From UBA3263 sp964554665 (GTDB lineage: Bacteria > Bacteroidota > Bacteroidia > Bacteroidales > Muribaculaceae), in contig CAZKPP010000065.1 in NCBI GenBank assembly GCA_964554665.1, positions 1 to 12,304 of the forward strand: a stretch of 12,304 nt of DNA, read 5' to 3'. Position numbers and translations under genes: made by a program. Shown here in pieces: positions 1 through 8,813 of this stretch (its first letter is position 1; every line of letters starts with the position of its first letter). A model generated the notes under the pieces. It did no database searches. It was not told the origin of the DNA and was given only the letters and a program-made list of their open reading frames with translations.

Positions 1-2456
1 CCGTTTATAAAATCACCAACGTGCCCACCGCGCGCACCGAAGTTACCGACTCGGTTCTGCTGATTCTCCACGACTGGGCCAACGAGCTTCTGCTCGACCC
101 CACCGAAATCGACAAGGAGCGCGGCGTTATTCACGAAGAATGGCGCACCGGCCAGGGTGGCACCATGCGCATCCTCGAAAAACTGATGCCCACGATTTAT
201 CCCGGCTCGAAGTATGCCTACCGCCTGCCTATCGGCACGATGGAGGTTGTTGACAACTTCCCCCACAAGGCGCTGCGCGACTACTACGAAAAATGGTATC
301 GCCCTGACCTGCAGGGTATAGTGGTTGTTGGCGACATTGACGTTAACCGCACCGAAGAGGTTATCAAGGCAATGTTCAGCGACATTGAAATGCCCCCCTA
401 CGCACCGCTGCGCCTTGAGTTCGACGTACCCGACACCCCCGGAACCATTTATGCTATCGGCGACGACAAGGAGCAGACCACTCCGATTGTCTACCTGATG
501 TTTAAGCACGACGTGCTCCCCGCCAATATGCGCAACACCCAGGCCCAGCTCGTGTTCGACTATGTTCAGACCATGATCGACATGATGCTCAATGCCCGCT
601 TCCAGGAAATGATGTCCGACCCGGCAACTCCCTTCGGTTTTGCCCAGGCTGAAATCGGCAACTACATGATGAGCAACACCAAAGATATGTTTGCCGTTAT
701 GGGTGGTGCCAAAGACGGCAACATCGTCAACACCCTGGAATCAATCTATCGCGAGGTGCTCCGCGCAAAACGCGGCGGCTTTACGCAGACTGAATATGAC
801 CGCGCCAAGGCCGAATATCTCGCTTCGCTCGACAAGATGTATAACAACCGCGAAACCGTTGAAAACGGCGTGTTCACCCAGGAAATCATCCGCCACTTCA
901 TAGATGGCGACCCGATGATGGGTATTGAAATGGAACACGAGGTTATGACTCAGATTGCAAATATGCTCCCCGTTGAGGTCATCAACCAGACATTTGACCA
1001 GATGGTTACCGACGATAACCGCGTTGTTCTCTGCTTCCTGCCCGAAACCGTGCGTCAGCCAACCCGAGGCGAACTGGCCGACATGATGGAGGCTGTTGAT
1101 GCCGAAGAAATCGCAGTGTTTACCGACAACGTGCGCACCGACGCCCTGATTCCCACCGAACCCGTGGCCGGCAAAATAGTTGAAAGCGTGCCCGAATCCG
1201 TCTGGGCCGGCACCGAGGCCTGGACCCTGAGCAACGGCGCCAAGGTTTATGTTAAGAAAACTGACTTCAAAGCCGATGAAATTATTTTCAGCGCAGCGGC
1301 TCCCGGCGGCCTGAGCGAGATTTTTGACTACACCATTCCCGCCGACGTTATCAGCCTGCAGAATATCTGGGGCGAACTCTTCGGCATCGGCGAATATTCA
1401 AGCTCCGACCTGCAGAAATATACCGCAGGCAAGAAAGCCGGCTTCAGCCCCACTTTCAGCCTCTATGAGACCACTATCACCGGTAGCACCACTCCCAAAG
1501 ACCTGCCCACGCTGATGGAGCTGATTTATGGCTATTTCACTGCCGCAACCTATCAGCCCGCCGAATTCGAGGCCTCGCAACAGCTCTATGTGGGCTTGCT
1601 CGAAAATCAGGAGAAAGCTCCCCAGGCAGTGTTTAACAAAGTGCTCTTCCAGGGCATGTTCACCTCGCCCTATCAGCAGGCAATCACTGCCGCCGACGTT
1701 AAAAACGCCAGCGCCGAAGGCATCCAGACCATTGTTCGCTCGCGACTCAACGACGCATCGCAGTGGAACTTCGTATTCGTCGGCAATTTCGACGAGGCCC
1801 AGCTGCGCGAACTCTGCGAAAAATACCTTGCATCGCTGCCCACCACTTCCAAGCCCCGCAATCTGATTCTGAACGCCGACCCGCTCTACACCATTAAAGA
1901 GGGTCCCGCTACCGAAGTGTTCCATACCCCCATGGAAATTCCTCAGACCTATTGCGCAATCGTTGAGAGCGCAACCGTGCCCTATAGCTCGCTGAATGCC
2001 AAGCTAACCTCCGTTGCCGGCCAGATTCTTTCGGCCCGACTGCTCAAGAACATCCGCGAAGAGATGCAGGCCGTTTACTCCATCGGCGCATACGGCGACA
2101 TCGATCCTCAGGTAGGCCGCAATGCAAGCCTGCTCACCTCCTTCCCGATGAACCCCGACAAGAAATCGGAAGTGCTCGATGCCATCCGCGCCGAGTTTGA
2201 AGCTATGGGCAACGAAATCACTGCCGAAGAACTCAATAAGGTTAAGGAATATCTGGTTAAGTCGTATACCGAGCGTGCCGAGCAGAACACTCCGTGGGCC
2301 ACTTATATCAGCAACTGGACCCTGACCCGCTCCAACAACTTCTCCAACGCCATTGAAGAAGTCAACTCGATTACTCCCGATATGGTTAAAAATTTTGTTA
2401 AGGGATTGAACGCTCAGGATAACTATCGTGTTATTCTCTTAGAACCTCAACCCTAA
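1..2456 (+). CDS. M16 family zinc metallopeptidase (pitrilysin-like), 5'-truncated by the window edge
   Basis: The gene is open from the left edge; the reading frame runs in from position 3 and ends at TAA 2454-2456, giving about 818 visible residues. The visible protein begins VYKITNVP, which in Bacteroidetes M16 peptidases lies well inside the first catalytic domain. The GTG/ATG codons near position 21 are therefore internal, and the HxxEH zinc motif must lie upstream of the window. The distal zinc-ligand region is present: ERGVIHEEWR, with the second Glu (codon 138-140) the likely third ligand. The C-terminal half carries the usual inactive repeat, including the REEMQAVYSIGAYG region (about 2056-2097) that holds the Arg/Tyr pair involved in substrate binding. 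Full family members have around 930-950 residues in four M16 repeats, enclose peptides in a clam-shell chamber and are usually exported; the signal peptide cannot be seen here. The next gene begins 10 nt downstream, so co-transcription is likely. The family call is firm; the substrate is unknown. Confidence 0.93.
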   Translation, partial: VYKITNVPTARTEVTDSVLLILHDWANELLLDPTEIDKERGVIHEEWRTGQGGTMRILEKLMPTIYPGSKYAYRLPIGTMEVVDNFPHKALRDYYEKWYRPDLQGIVVVGDIDVNRTEEVIKAMFSDIEMPPYAPLRLEFDVPDTPGTIYAIGDDKEQTTPIVYLMFKHDVLPANMRNTQAQLVFDYVQTMIDMMLNARFQEMMSDPATPFGFAQAEIGNYMMSNTKDMFAVMGGAKDGNIVNTLESIYREVLRAKRGGFTQTEYDRAKAEYLASLDKMYNNRETVENGVFTQEIIRHFIDGDPMMGIEMEHEVMTQIANMLPVEVINQTFDQMVTDDNRVVLCFLPETVRQPTRGELADMMEAVDAEEIAVFTDNVRTDALIPTEPVAGKIVESVPESVWAGTEAWTLSNGAKVYVKKTDFKADEIIFSAAAPGGLSEIFDYTIPADVISLQNIWGELFGIGEYSSSDLQKYTAGKKAGFSPTFSLYETTITGSTTPKDLPTLMELIYGYFTAATYQPAEFEASQQLYVGLLENQEKAPQAVFNKVLFQGMFTSPYQQAITAADVKNASAEGIQTIVRSRLNDASQWNFVFVGNFDEAQLRELCEKYLASLPTTSKPRNLILNADPLYTIKEGPATEVFHTPMEIPQTYCAIVESATVPYSSLNAKLTSVAGQILSARLLKNIREEMQAVYSIGAYGDIDPQVGRNASLLTSFPMNPDKKSEVLDAIRAEFEAMGNEITAEELNKVKEYLVKSYTERAEQNTPWATYISNWTLTRSNNFSNAIEEVNSITPDMVKNFVKGLNAQDNYRVILLEPQP

Positions 2457-2466
2457 CAAAATCATA

Positions 2467-3318
2467 ATGAAGAAACTGTTTTATATCTCCGCAATAGCCC
2501 TGTTGGCGTCTTCCTGCTCGGTTTTTAAGAAAAATCAGCAGGAAACGTTCAACACAGGCGATGCTATTCCTCTTTATCCGGTGGCTACCGACAACAGCAT
2601 GGACCGCTCGCTTGCGGGTCATTGGTATATCAAGTCTGTGGGCACTATCCAGCTCCAGGGAATTGAAGATGACGAATGGCCCTTCGTAGAGTTCGTGCCT
2701 GCCGAGGCCCGCTTCTATGGCCAGGACGGATGCAACGTTATCAACGGTTCATATCGCGTTGAAGGCACCAATGGCCTTGAATTGAGCCAGGTTGCCACGT
2801 CGATGCGCCTTTGCCCGTCCGACACCCTTTCCTATCCCATAGCCAGGGCTTTGGATGCCACCCGCGCGTTTGACATAACAACCACCGGCGGCACATCGAT
2901 TCTTACCCTTACCGACGAATCGCAGAAAACGGTGATGACCCTGCGCAAAAGCGATATCGATTACCTCAACGGCGCCTGGCAGGTAACTGCCATCAACGGC
3001 AAGGAAATCAACGTTCCGGCCGCACGCCTGGTATTCGATGTTGACGCCAACACCGTCAGCGGCAACACCGGATGCAATCGTCTGCGCGGCGACATTGCCC
3101 GCAACCCCCGGGTATCGACGGCCCTGCAGCTTACTAACCTGGTGACTACGCGCATGACTTGCCCCGACATTCAGACCGAGTCGTCGCTGCTGATAGCGCT
3201 CGAAGAAGTTGCGGCCGCCCGCGAGTCGGGTTCAGGCAAAGTTGAGCTTCTCGATGCTGCCGGTCACCCCATAGTAACCCTTAGCCGGTTAACCAAGGCG
3301 GATTTGCAAAATGAGTGA
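2467..3318 (+). CDS. Lipoprotein with two tandem META (HslJ-like) domains
   Basis: A 283-residue protein with a short signal peptide, MKKLFYISAIALLASSC. This is a lipobox-type end with the lipidated Cys at residue 17, so it should be anchored in the outer membrane or periplasm. Two META-like repeats follow, at about residues 47-160 and 166-276. Each opens with a Gly-x-Trp strand (GHW at 51, GAW at 169), has a Gly-Cys-Asn turn (DGCN 87-90, TGCN 201-204), and has a second Cys near a Pro (RLCP 114-117, MTCP 230-233). The spacing suggests one disulfide per domain (C89-C116 and C203-C232). META domains occur in the E. coli heat-inducible lipoprotein HslJ and in many envelope proteins of Bacteroidetes; their biochemical role is not settled. 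The gene follows the M16 peptidase by 10 nt, and its last eight bases overlap the start of uvrA (ATGAGTGA), so it is probably translated in the same transcript. The domain call is strong; the function is unknown. Confidence 0.85.
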   Translation: MKKLFYISAIALLASSCSVFKKNQQETFNTGDAIPLYPVATDNSMDRSLAGHWYIKSVGTIQLQGIEDDEWPFVEFVPAEARFYGQDGCNVINGSYRVEGTNGLELSQVATSMRLCPSDTLSYPIARALDATRAFDITTTGGTSILTLTDESQKTVMTLRKSDIDYLNGAWQVTAINGKEINVPAARLVFDVDANTVSGNTGCNRLRGDIARNPRVSTALQLTNLVTTRMTCPDIQTESSLLIALEEVAAARESGSGKVELLDAAGHPIVTLSRLTKADLQNE

Positions 3319-6112
3319 TATTCAGGCGCGGGGAGTTCGCGTCAATAACCTGAAGAATGTTGACGTAACCATTCCCCGGAATCAACTTGTTGTTATTACC
3401 GGCCTCAGCGGCTCCGGAAAATCGTCATTGGCCTTCGACACATTATATGCCGAAGGCCGCCGCCGTTATGTGGAAAGCCTGTCGGCCTACGCCCGCCAGT
3501 TTATGGGCAAGCTGCGCAAGCCGGAGGCCGATAAGATTACGGGCCTCCCCCCGGCCATAGCCATAGAACAGAAGGTAAATACCCGCAACCCGCGCTCAAC
3601 GGTTGGCACCTCGACCGAAATCTACGACTATCTGCGTCTGTTGTTCGGCAGGGTAGGGCACACATTTTCTCCGGTATCGGGTGTGGAGGTTAAGAAACAC
3701 ACCGTCAGCGACATTCTGGCTGCCGCGGCGGCGATTCCCGATGGTACGCGCATAGCGGTTGTTGCGCCGCTGATAGTTCCCGAGGGCCGCGACCCGCGCA
3801 AGCATCTTGAAGTGCTGCTCAAGGGCGGCTATACGCGACTGATGCGCGGGGGCGAGTTTCTCGACGTTGAAATGCTCCTTACCGACCCTAAGGAGCCTGA
3901 CCTCAGCGGCGTAGACCTGCTGATAGACCGCACAACCGTGTCGTCGGCACCCGACGAAGTTTCGAGGTTGGCCGAGAGCGCCGAGGCGGCGCTGTTTGAG
4001 GGCCATGAGGCCATGGCGCTGGTTGTTTTCGACGGCCCGGAGCCGCGTCGCCTTGAATTTTCAACGCGCTTCGAGGCCGATGGCATAACTTTTATGGAGC
4101 CGTCGGAAATGATGTTCAACTTCAACAATCCGGTTGGTGCGTGTCCTACATGCGAGGGCTTCGGCCAGGTTCTTGGCGTTGACCCCGAGCTGGTAATTCC
4201 CGACCCCGGGCGTTCGGTCTACGACGATGCCGTTGTTTGCTGGCGCGGCGAAAAAATGAGCGAATGGAAGCGCTATTTCATTCGCCAGAACCCCGGATTT
4301 CCGATTCATACCCCCTACGCCGAACTTACCGACGATCAGAAGCGGCTGCTTTGGGAGGGCGGTAACCCCGCCGGATGGCGCAAACGCGACATCGCTTCGA
4401 TCAACAACTTCTTTAAGATGCTCGACGAGAGCCTCCACAAGATTCAATATCGCGTTATGCGCGCACGCTATCGCGGCAAGACCATCTGCCCCGACTGCCA
4501 CGGCTCGCGCTTGCGCCCCGAGGCCTTATATATTAAGGTGGGGGACAAAACTATTGCCGAGCTGGTCAAGATGCCGGTCAAAGAGTTGCTCGACTGGTTC
4601 AACGCATTGAAGCTAAACGACGAAGACGAGCGCATAGCCTCGCGCATTTTGCTCGAAATCCGTAACCGCTTGACCTTCCTCAAGGAGGTAGGCCTCGGTT
4701 ATCTGACTCTCGATCGCCTTTCCAACTCGCTGTCGGGTGGCGAAAGCCAGCGCATCAACCTGGCCACGTCGCTCGGGTCGAGCCTCGTTGGGTCGCTCTA
4801 TATTCTCGACGAGCCGAGTATCGGTCTTCATTCGCGCGACACCCAGCAGCTTATCGGCGTGCTTAAAAAGCTTCGAGCCTTGGGCAACACCGTAGTAGTT
4901 GTTGAACATGACGAAGAAATCATGGAGGCCGCCGACTATATAATCGACGTTGGCCCAAAGGCAGGTAGTCTCGGCGGCGAAATTGTTTATCAAGGGCCGG
5001 CCGACAAGATTGACAAGGCAAAGGGCAGTTATACTGCCGATTACCTGAGCGGACGGCGCGAGATTCCCGTTCCGGCGTCGCGACGCGCTCCGTCGGGCTA
5101 TATCGAGGTTAAGGGTGCTCGCCACCATAACCTGAAGAATATCGACGTTAAGTTTCCGCTCGGCGTAATGACGGTCGTTACCGGTGTCAGCGGCTCAGGC
5201 AAGTCGACCCTTGTGCGTGACATTCTTTATCGCGCGCTGGTTCGCTCGCTCGGCGACCAAGCCGATGCCCCGGGGGCTTTTTCGGGACTTGGCGGCGACT
5301 TGAAGCGCATCGAGGCGGTTGACTTCATCGACCAGAATCCCATAGGCCGGTCTACGCGCTCCAATGCCGCAACATACCTTAAGGCCTACGACGAAATTCG
5401 CGCGCTTTATGCGTCGAAGCCGGCGGCGCAGATTTCGGGCTTTACCCCGGCTTATTTCAGCTTCAACACTCCCGGCGGACGCTGCGAGGAATGTAAGGGC
5501 GAAGGCTCCGTAACCATCGAAATGCAGTTTATGGCCGACATTACCATTCCCTGCGAGGCTTGCCACGGGCTCCGCTTCCGCCCCGAAGTGCTTGAGGTGC
5601 GCCATAAGGATAAGACCATCAACGACGTTCTCGACATGACGGTCGACGAGGCCGTAGAATTCTTTTCGGACGGCACCACGGCCACCGAGCGCCGCATTGT
5701 TCAGCGCCTGCGCCCTCTTCAGGAGGTCGGCCTGGGATATATTAAGCTCGGGCAGTCGTCGTCAACACTGTCGGGCGGCGAGAATCAGCGCGTGAAACTC
5801 GCCTATTATCTGGCCCAGGAGTCGCCCCGACCAACCTTGTTTATATTCGACGAACCGACGACCGGACTCCACTTCCACGATATTTCAACGCTGATGCACG
5901 CCTTTGACCGCCTGATTGAGGCGGGCCACACGGTGGTGATTATCGAGCATAACCTCGACGTTATCAAGTGTGCCGACCATGTTATCGACATCGGTCCCGA
6001 AGGTGGCGATGCGGGCGGCTCGGTAGTTGCTGTCGGTACCCCCGAAGAGATAGTTGCCGCCGGCGGACACACCGCCGAGGCTCTCCGCCCCAAGCTCTTT
6101 TCTAAAAAATAG
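3311..6112 (+). CDS. uvrA: UvrA, excinuclease ABC subunit A
   Basis: A 933-residue DNA-damage sensor ATPase of nucleotide excision repair; it dimerises and loads UvrB onto lesions. All hallmarks are visible. First ABC module: Walker A GLSGSGKS at 31-38, signature LSGGESQR at 474-481, Walker B LYILDEP at 496-502. Second module: GVSGSGKS at 625-632, LSGGENQR at 820-827, LFIFDEP at 843-849. Zinc sites: CPTC at 278-281 with CPDC at 393-396 (a module split by the inserted domain), and the C-terminal zinc finger C725-x2-C728-x19-C748-x2-C751, which couples DNA binding to ATPase activity. The segment at about 120-250 corresponds to the UvrB-interaction domain, so this is a standard UvrA rather than a shortened UvrA2 paralogue. 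The ATG at 3311 is preferred because the family starts just before the (R)VNNLKN segment. It overlaps the upstream lipoprotein gene by 8 nt, and ispE begins 5 nt after its TAG. uvrB is not in the window. Confidence 0.98.
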   Translation: MSDIQARGVRVNNLKNVDVTIPRNQLVVITGLSGSGKSSLAFDTLYAEGRRRYVESLSAYARQFMGKLRKPEADKITGLPPAIAIEQKVNTRNPRSTVGTSTEIYDYLRLLFGRVGHTFSPVSGVEVKKHTVSDILAAAAAIPDGTRIAVVAPLIVPEGRDPRKHLEVLLKGGYTRLMRGGEFLDVEMLLTDPKEPDLSGVDLLIDRTTVSSAPDEVSRLAESAEAALFEGHEAMALVVFDGPEPRRLEFSTRFEADGITFMEPSEMMFNFNNPVGACPTCEGFGQVLGVDPELVIPDPGRSVYDDAVVCWRGEKMSEWKRYFIRQNPGFPIHTPYAELTDDQKRLLWEGGNPAGWRKRDIASINNFFKMLDESLHKIQYRVMRARYRGKTICPDCHGSRLRPEALYIKVGDKTIAELVKMPVKELLDWFNALKLNDEDERIASRILLEIRNRLTFLKEVGLGYLTLDRLSNSLSGGESQRINLATSLGSSLVGSLYILDEPSIGLHSRDTQQLIGVLKKLRALGNTVVVVEHDEEIMEAADYIIDVGPKAGSLGGEIVYQGPADKIDKAKGSYTADYLSGRREIPVPASRRAPSGYIEVKGARHHNLKNIDVKFPLGVMTVVTGVSGSGKSTLVRDILYRALVRSLGDQADAPGAFSGLGGDLKRIEAVDFIDQNPIGRSTRSNAATYLKAYDEIRALYASKPAAQISGFTPAYFSFNTPGGRCEECKGEGSVTIEMQFMADITIPCEACHGLRFRPEVLEVRHKDKTINDVLDMTVDEAVEFFSDGTTATERRIVQRLRPLQEVGLGYIKLGQSSSTLSGGENQRVKLAYYLAQESPRPTLFIFDEPTTGLHFHDISTLMHAFDRLIEAGHTVVIIEHNLDVIKCADHVIDIGPEGGDAGGSVVAVGTPEEIVAAGGHTAEALRPKLFSKK

Positions 6113-6117
6113 TAGAT

Positions 6118-6957
6118 ATGCTTCTGTTCCCTCATGCCAAAATAAATATCGGCCTCGACATTGTAGGTCGACTACCCAACGGCTATCATCTGCTCGAAAC
6201 CGTTATGATTCCCACCGATTGGGAAGATATGCTCGAACTCACTCCGGCCGCAGGCGCCGAAACTACGCTGACGGTTACGGGGCACGCCGTTGACTGCCCG
6301 GCGGAGAAAAACCTGGTTATGAAGGCCTACAATGCTCTGGCGGCGACCGTAGGAGGGCTGCCGCCGACCGATATTCACCTGCACAAGATTATTCCCGACG
6401 GCGCCGGTCTGGGCGGCGGTTCGGCCGATGCGGCTTTTACAATCCGCGGGCTCAACGAACTCTACAACCTCGGTCTGCCTGACGAAGTTTTGGCCGACGC
6501 GGCTGCTAAAGTTGGCGCCGACTGTCCGTTTTTTATCTATGACCGGCCGATGCTCTGCACCGGCATCGGCACCGAAATGACGCCGGTTGAGCTCCCTTGC
6601 GAGCTCAATGCGTTTACCCTGGCCATAGTCAAGCCTCCGGTTGGAGTTTCAACTGCCGAGGCCTATCGCGGCGTAACCGTCCGCACGCCAGCCGAGCCGC
6701 TTGCCGCACGCGTTGCCCGCTCGGTTGAAGATTGGCAGGGTTCCGTCCGTAATGCTTTTGAGGATACAGTCATTCCCCTATGCCCCGAAATCGGTGCGGT
6801 TAAGGAGCGGATGCTTGCTCTCGGTGCGGTTTATGCGTCGATGTCGGGCTCGGGGTCGGCGGTCTATGGCTTCTTTCCGAAGGTCAACGCCGAGGTTATG
6901 GCCGATTTGTTGCTTCAAACTTTTCCCGATTGCGACGTACATGTGTGCAAAAAATGA
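6118..6957 (+). CDS. ispE: IspE, 4-diphosphocytidyl-2-C-methyl-D-erythritol kinase
   Basis: A 279-residue cytosolic GHMP kinase that phosphorylates the 2-hydroxyl of CDP-methylerythritol with ATP, in the non-mevalonate (MEP) route to isoprenoids. The N-terminus PHAKINIGLDIVGR carries the conserved substrate-site Lys (K8) and is typical of IspE, as is the following NGYHLLETVM. The glycine-rich ATP loop is PDGAGLGGGSADAA (93-106), the catalytic Asp is D135 in GADCPFF, and the third GHMP motif is MSGSGSAVYG (242-251). Length is normal (family about 270-300). The start at 6118 is the only sensible one: uvrA ends 5 nt upstream and the conserved N-terminal motif begins at residue 5. No Shine-Dalgarno sequence is present, as is usual for Bacteroidetes. 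Placement behind uvrA suggests it is the distal gene of that transcription unit; a gap of about 100 nt separates it from grpE. Confidence 0.97.
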   Translation: MLLFPHAKINIGLDIVGRLPNGYHLLETVMIPTDWEDMLELTPAAGAETTLTVTGHAVDCPAEKNLVMKAYNALAATVGGLPPTDIHLHKIIPDGAGLGGGSADAAFTIRGLNELYNLGLPDEVLADAAAKVGADCPFFIYDRPMLCTGIGTEMTPVELPCELNAFTLAIVKPPVGVSTAEAYRGVTVRTPAEPLAARVARSVEDWQGSVRNAFEDTVIPLCPEIGAVKERMLALGAVYASMSGSGSAVYGFFPKVNAEVMADLLLQTFPDCDVHVCKK

Positions 6958-7056
6958 ACGTTTTCGTTGAAAAGAACGTTTTATAGGTAATAATGGCACA
7001 CTTTTTGATATATCTATCTGATGAGAAATAAAAAATTTAAATACCGCTACCGCAAA
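6958..7056 (+). promoter_or_regulatory. AT-rich spacer between ispE and grpE; probable weak terminator plus promoter
   Basis: This 99-nt gap is the only substantial break in the plus-strand gene block and is much more AT-rich than the genes on either side. Just after the ispE stop there is an imperfect inverted repeat (ACGTTTTC ... GAAAAgaACGT at about 6958-6980) followed by TTTTATA, which could be a weak hairpin terminator. Further along are TTG at 6967-6969 and TAATAATG at 6988-6995, 18 nt apart. These only loosely match the Bacteroidetes -33/-7 consensus (TTTG, 19-21 nt, TAnnTTTG); CTTTTTG at 7001-7007 is another partial match. No CIRCE-type heat-shock inverted repeat is visible. A grpE-dnaJ promoter here is likely from context, but no single box can be chosen with confidence. 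Confidence 0.3.
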
Positions 7057-7614
7057 ATGGAAAACGAAAATAATACTCCGCAACAGGAACCGCTGGAACA
7101 GCCCGAAGTTGTTGAAACCGCCGATGTTCAGCCCGAAGCCGCTGCCGAAGAACCCGCATCTGAAGCCGCTGAAATTGAAAAACTTAAGGCCGAACTCGAA
7201 AAGGAGAAGAAAGATTATCTTTTCCTGATGGCCGATTTTGATAATTTCCGCAAACGCACTCTCAAGGAAAAAGCCGAACTCATTAAAAACGGCGCCGAAA
7301 GCGCCATGAAAGGCATTTTGCCCATAGTCGACGACTTTGAGCGCGGCCTGCAGGCCATTAACGATACCGAGGGCGCCGAAGCCGTTAAGGAAGGCATGGT
7401 GCTTATCTATAATAAGTTCGTTAAATATCTTGAGCAGAATGGCGTTAAGGCCATGGATTCTACCGGCGCCGACTTCGACGACCAGCTCCACGAAGCCGTG
7501 GCTCTCGTGCCCGGTCCGGAAGAACAGAAAAACAAGGTTATCGACACCCTGCAGAAGGGCTATACTCTAAATGATAAAGTAATCCGCCACGCTAAAGTGG
7601 CCGTAGGTCAATAA
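7057..7614 (+). CDS. grpE: GrpE, nucleotide exchange factor of DnaK
   Basis: GrpE releases ADP from the Hsp70 chaperone DnaK and acts as a dimer in the cytosol. From the ATG at 7057 the protein has 185 residues. It has a disordered, Glu/Ala/Pro-rich acidic N-tail; then a long helix (EIEKLKAELEKEKKDYLFLMADFDNFRKR) forming the paired coiled coil; the KGILPIVDDFERGL segment; and the C-terminal beta-domain with FDDQLHEAV and the family-ending signature GYTLNDKVIRHAKVAV. The frame is also open from an upstream ATG at 7021, which would add 12 very basic residues (RNKKFKYRYRK). I prefer 7057 because that extension is unlike the acidic tail and lies in promoter-like AT-rich sequence, but neither start has a ribosome-binding site to decide it. 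dnaJ begins 4 nt after the TAA, so the two are translated from one message. Confidence 0.95.
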   Translation: MENENNTPQQEPLEQPEVVETADVQPEAAAEEPASEAAEIEKLKAELEKEKKDYLFLMADFDNFRKRTLKEKAELIKNGAESAMKGILPIVDDFERGLQAINDTEGAEAVKEGMVLIYNKFVKYLEQNGVKAMDSTGADFDDQLHEAVALVPGPEEQKNKVIDTLQKGYTLNDKVIRHAKVAVGQ

Positions 7615-7618
7615 AGCT

Positions 7619-8794
7619 ATGGCAGAAAAACGCGACTATTATGAAGTGCTCGGCGTAAGCAAATCAGCCACCGCCGACGAAATTAAGAAAGCCTACCGAA
7701 AGGCAGCGCTGAAATATCACCCCGACAAGAACCCGGGCGACAAGGAGGCTGAAGAAAAGTTCAAGGAGGCCGCCGAGGCCTACGACGTGCTTTCTGACGC
7801 TGAAAAGCGCCAGAAGTATGACCAGTTCGGCCACTCAATGGGCCCGCAGGGATTCCCCGGCGGCGGAAGCTATGGTTTCTCGGGCGGCGGAATGTCGATG
7901 GAAGATATATTCTCGCATTTCGGCGATATTTTCGGCGGCCGCTTCAATGGCGGCGGCTTTGGCGGCGCAACCGGCCGAGGCTCTTCGCGCGGCAGAAAAC
8001 CGGTGCGCAAAGGTTCCGACCTGCGTATCAACGTAAAGCTCTCGCTGGCCGACATCGCCTCGGGTGTTACCAAAACCCTGAAGATTCCCACCAACGACAA
8101 GTGTACGTATTGCAACGGCACCGGCGCCAAGGACGGTACGGCGTTCCAGACCTGTCCTACCTGCCACGGCCAGGGCACAATCGTTGAAATGCAGCAGTCG
8201 ATTTTCGGCCCAATGCAGAGCGAGGCCATTTGCCCGCAATGTCATGGCGACGGCAAGATCATAACCACTCCCTGCTCGCACTGTAACGGCACCGGCGTTC
8301 AGCGCAAGGACAACACCGTTAGCTTCACCATTCCTGCCGGCGTTAGCGACGGCATGGTGCTGACGGTCAAAGGCAAAGGTAATGCCCCGGCACATGGCGG
8401 CGTAAACGGCGACCTGCTGGTTGTTGTAAATGAAATCAAGGACCCGCAGCTCATTCGTGACGGCAACGACGTTATCTACAACCTGATGCTGACCATTCCG
8501 CAGGCTGCGCTCGGCGGCCCTGTAGAGGTGCCCACGATTTCCGGCCGTGCCCGACTCAACATTCCCGCCGGAACCCAGCCCGGCAAGGTTTTGCGACTGC
8601 GTGGCAAAGGTTTACCTGACCCCAACAGCGGCGCCAAGGGCGACGAGCTTATAAACATTATGGTCTACGTGCCCGAGTCGCTGACCGACGACCAGCGCAA
8701 AGCCTTCGAGGCTATGGCAAACGACCCCAACGTAAAACCCGACGAGTCGACCACCCGCCGCCTCTTCTCCAAGCTCAAACACATCTTCGAATAA
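7619..8794 (+). CDS. dnaJ: DnaJ, Hsp40 co-chaperone
   Basis: A 391-residue type I J-protein that delivers unfolded clients to DnaK and stimulates its ATPase. Domains in order: J-domain at 1-70 with the essential HPD at 34-36 and the QKYDQFGH end; a Gly/Phe-rich linker at about 76-122; a zinc-finger domain with four CxxCxGxG repeats at 162-169, 179-186, 205-212 and 219-226, pairing into two zinc sites; and C-terminal beta-sandwich client-binding and dimerisation domains (to about 350), with the standard NVKPDESTTRRLFSKLK tail. Length and all metal ligands are intact. The gene sits 4 nt behind grpE, giving the common grpE-dnaJ pair; dnaK is not in the window. A strong hairpin terminator follows about 20 nt after the TAA. 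Confidence 0.98.
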   Translation: MAEKRDYYEVLGVSKSATADEIKKAYRKAALKYHPDKNPGDKEAEEKFKEAAEAYDVLSDAEKRQKYDQFGHSMGPQGFPGGGSYGFSGGGMSMEDIFSHFGDIFGGRFNGGGFGGATGRGSSRGRKPVRKGSDLRINVKLSLADIASGVTKTLKIPTNDKCTYCNGTGAKDGTAFQTCPTCHGQGTIVEMQQSIFGPMQSEAICPQCHGDGKIITTPCSHCNGTGVQRKDNTVSFTIPAGVSDGMVLTVKGKGNAPAHGGVNGDLLVVVNEIKDPQLIRDGNDVIYNLMLTIPQAALGGPVEVPTISGRARLNIPAGTQPGKVLRLRGKGLPDPNSGAKGDELINIMVYVPESLTDDQRKAFEAMANDPNVKPDESTTRRLFSKLKHIFE

Positions 8795-8813
8795 CCCCTT
8801 CCCCAAAGAGATA

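Noticed and set aside
1..140. M16 peptidase apparently lacking its HxxEH zinc motif
   Set aside because: The reading frame is open to the window's first bases and the visible protein starts in the middle of the catalytic domain, so the motif lies outside the window rather than being lost.
1398..1925. Long minus-strand open frame (175 codons) inside the M16 gene
   Set aside because: It lies opposite a clearly coding sequence, has no recognisable motif, and reflects the codon bias of the real gene.
6958..7056. CIRCE-type heat-shock operator before grpE
   Set aside because: No TTAGCACTC-N9-GAGTGCTAA-like inverted repeat is present; only weak, unrelated repeats are seen.
6778..7491. 237-codon minus-strand frame spanning the ends of ispE and grpE
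   Set aside because: Its Phe/Leu/Gly-rich translation is the antisense of the Glu/Lys/Asp-rich GrpE and ispE codons; both opposite genes are well-supported families.
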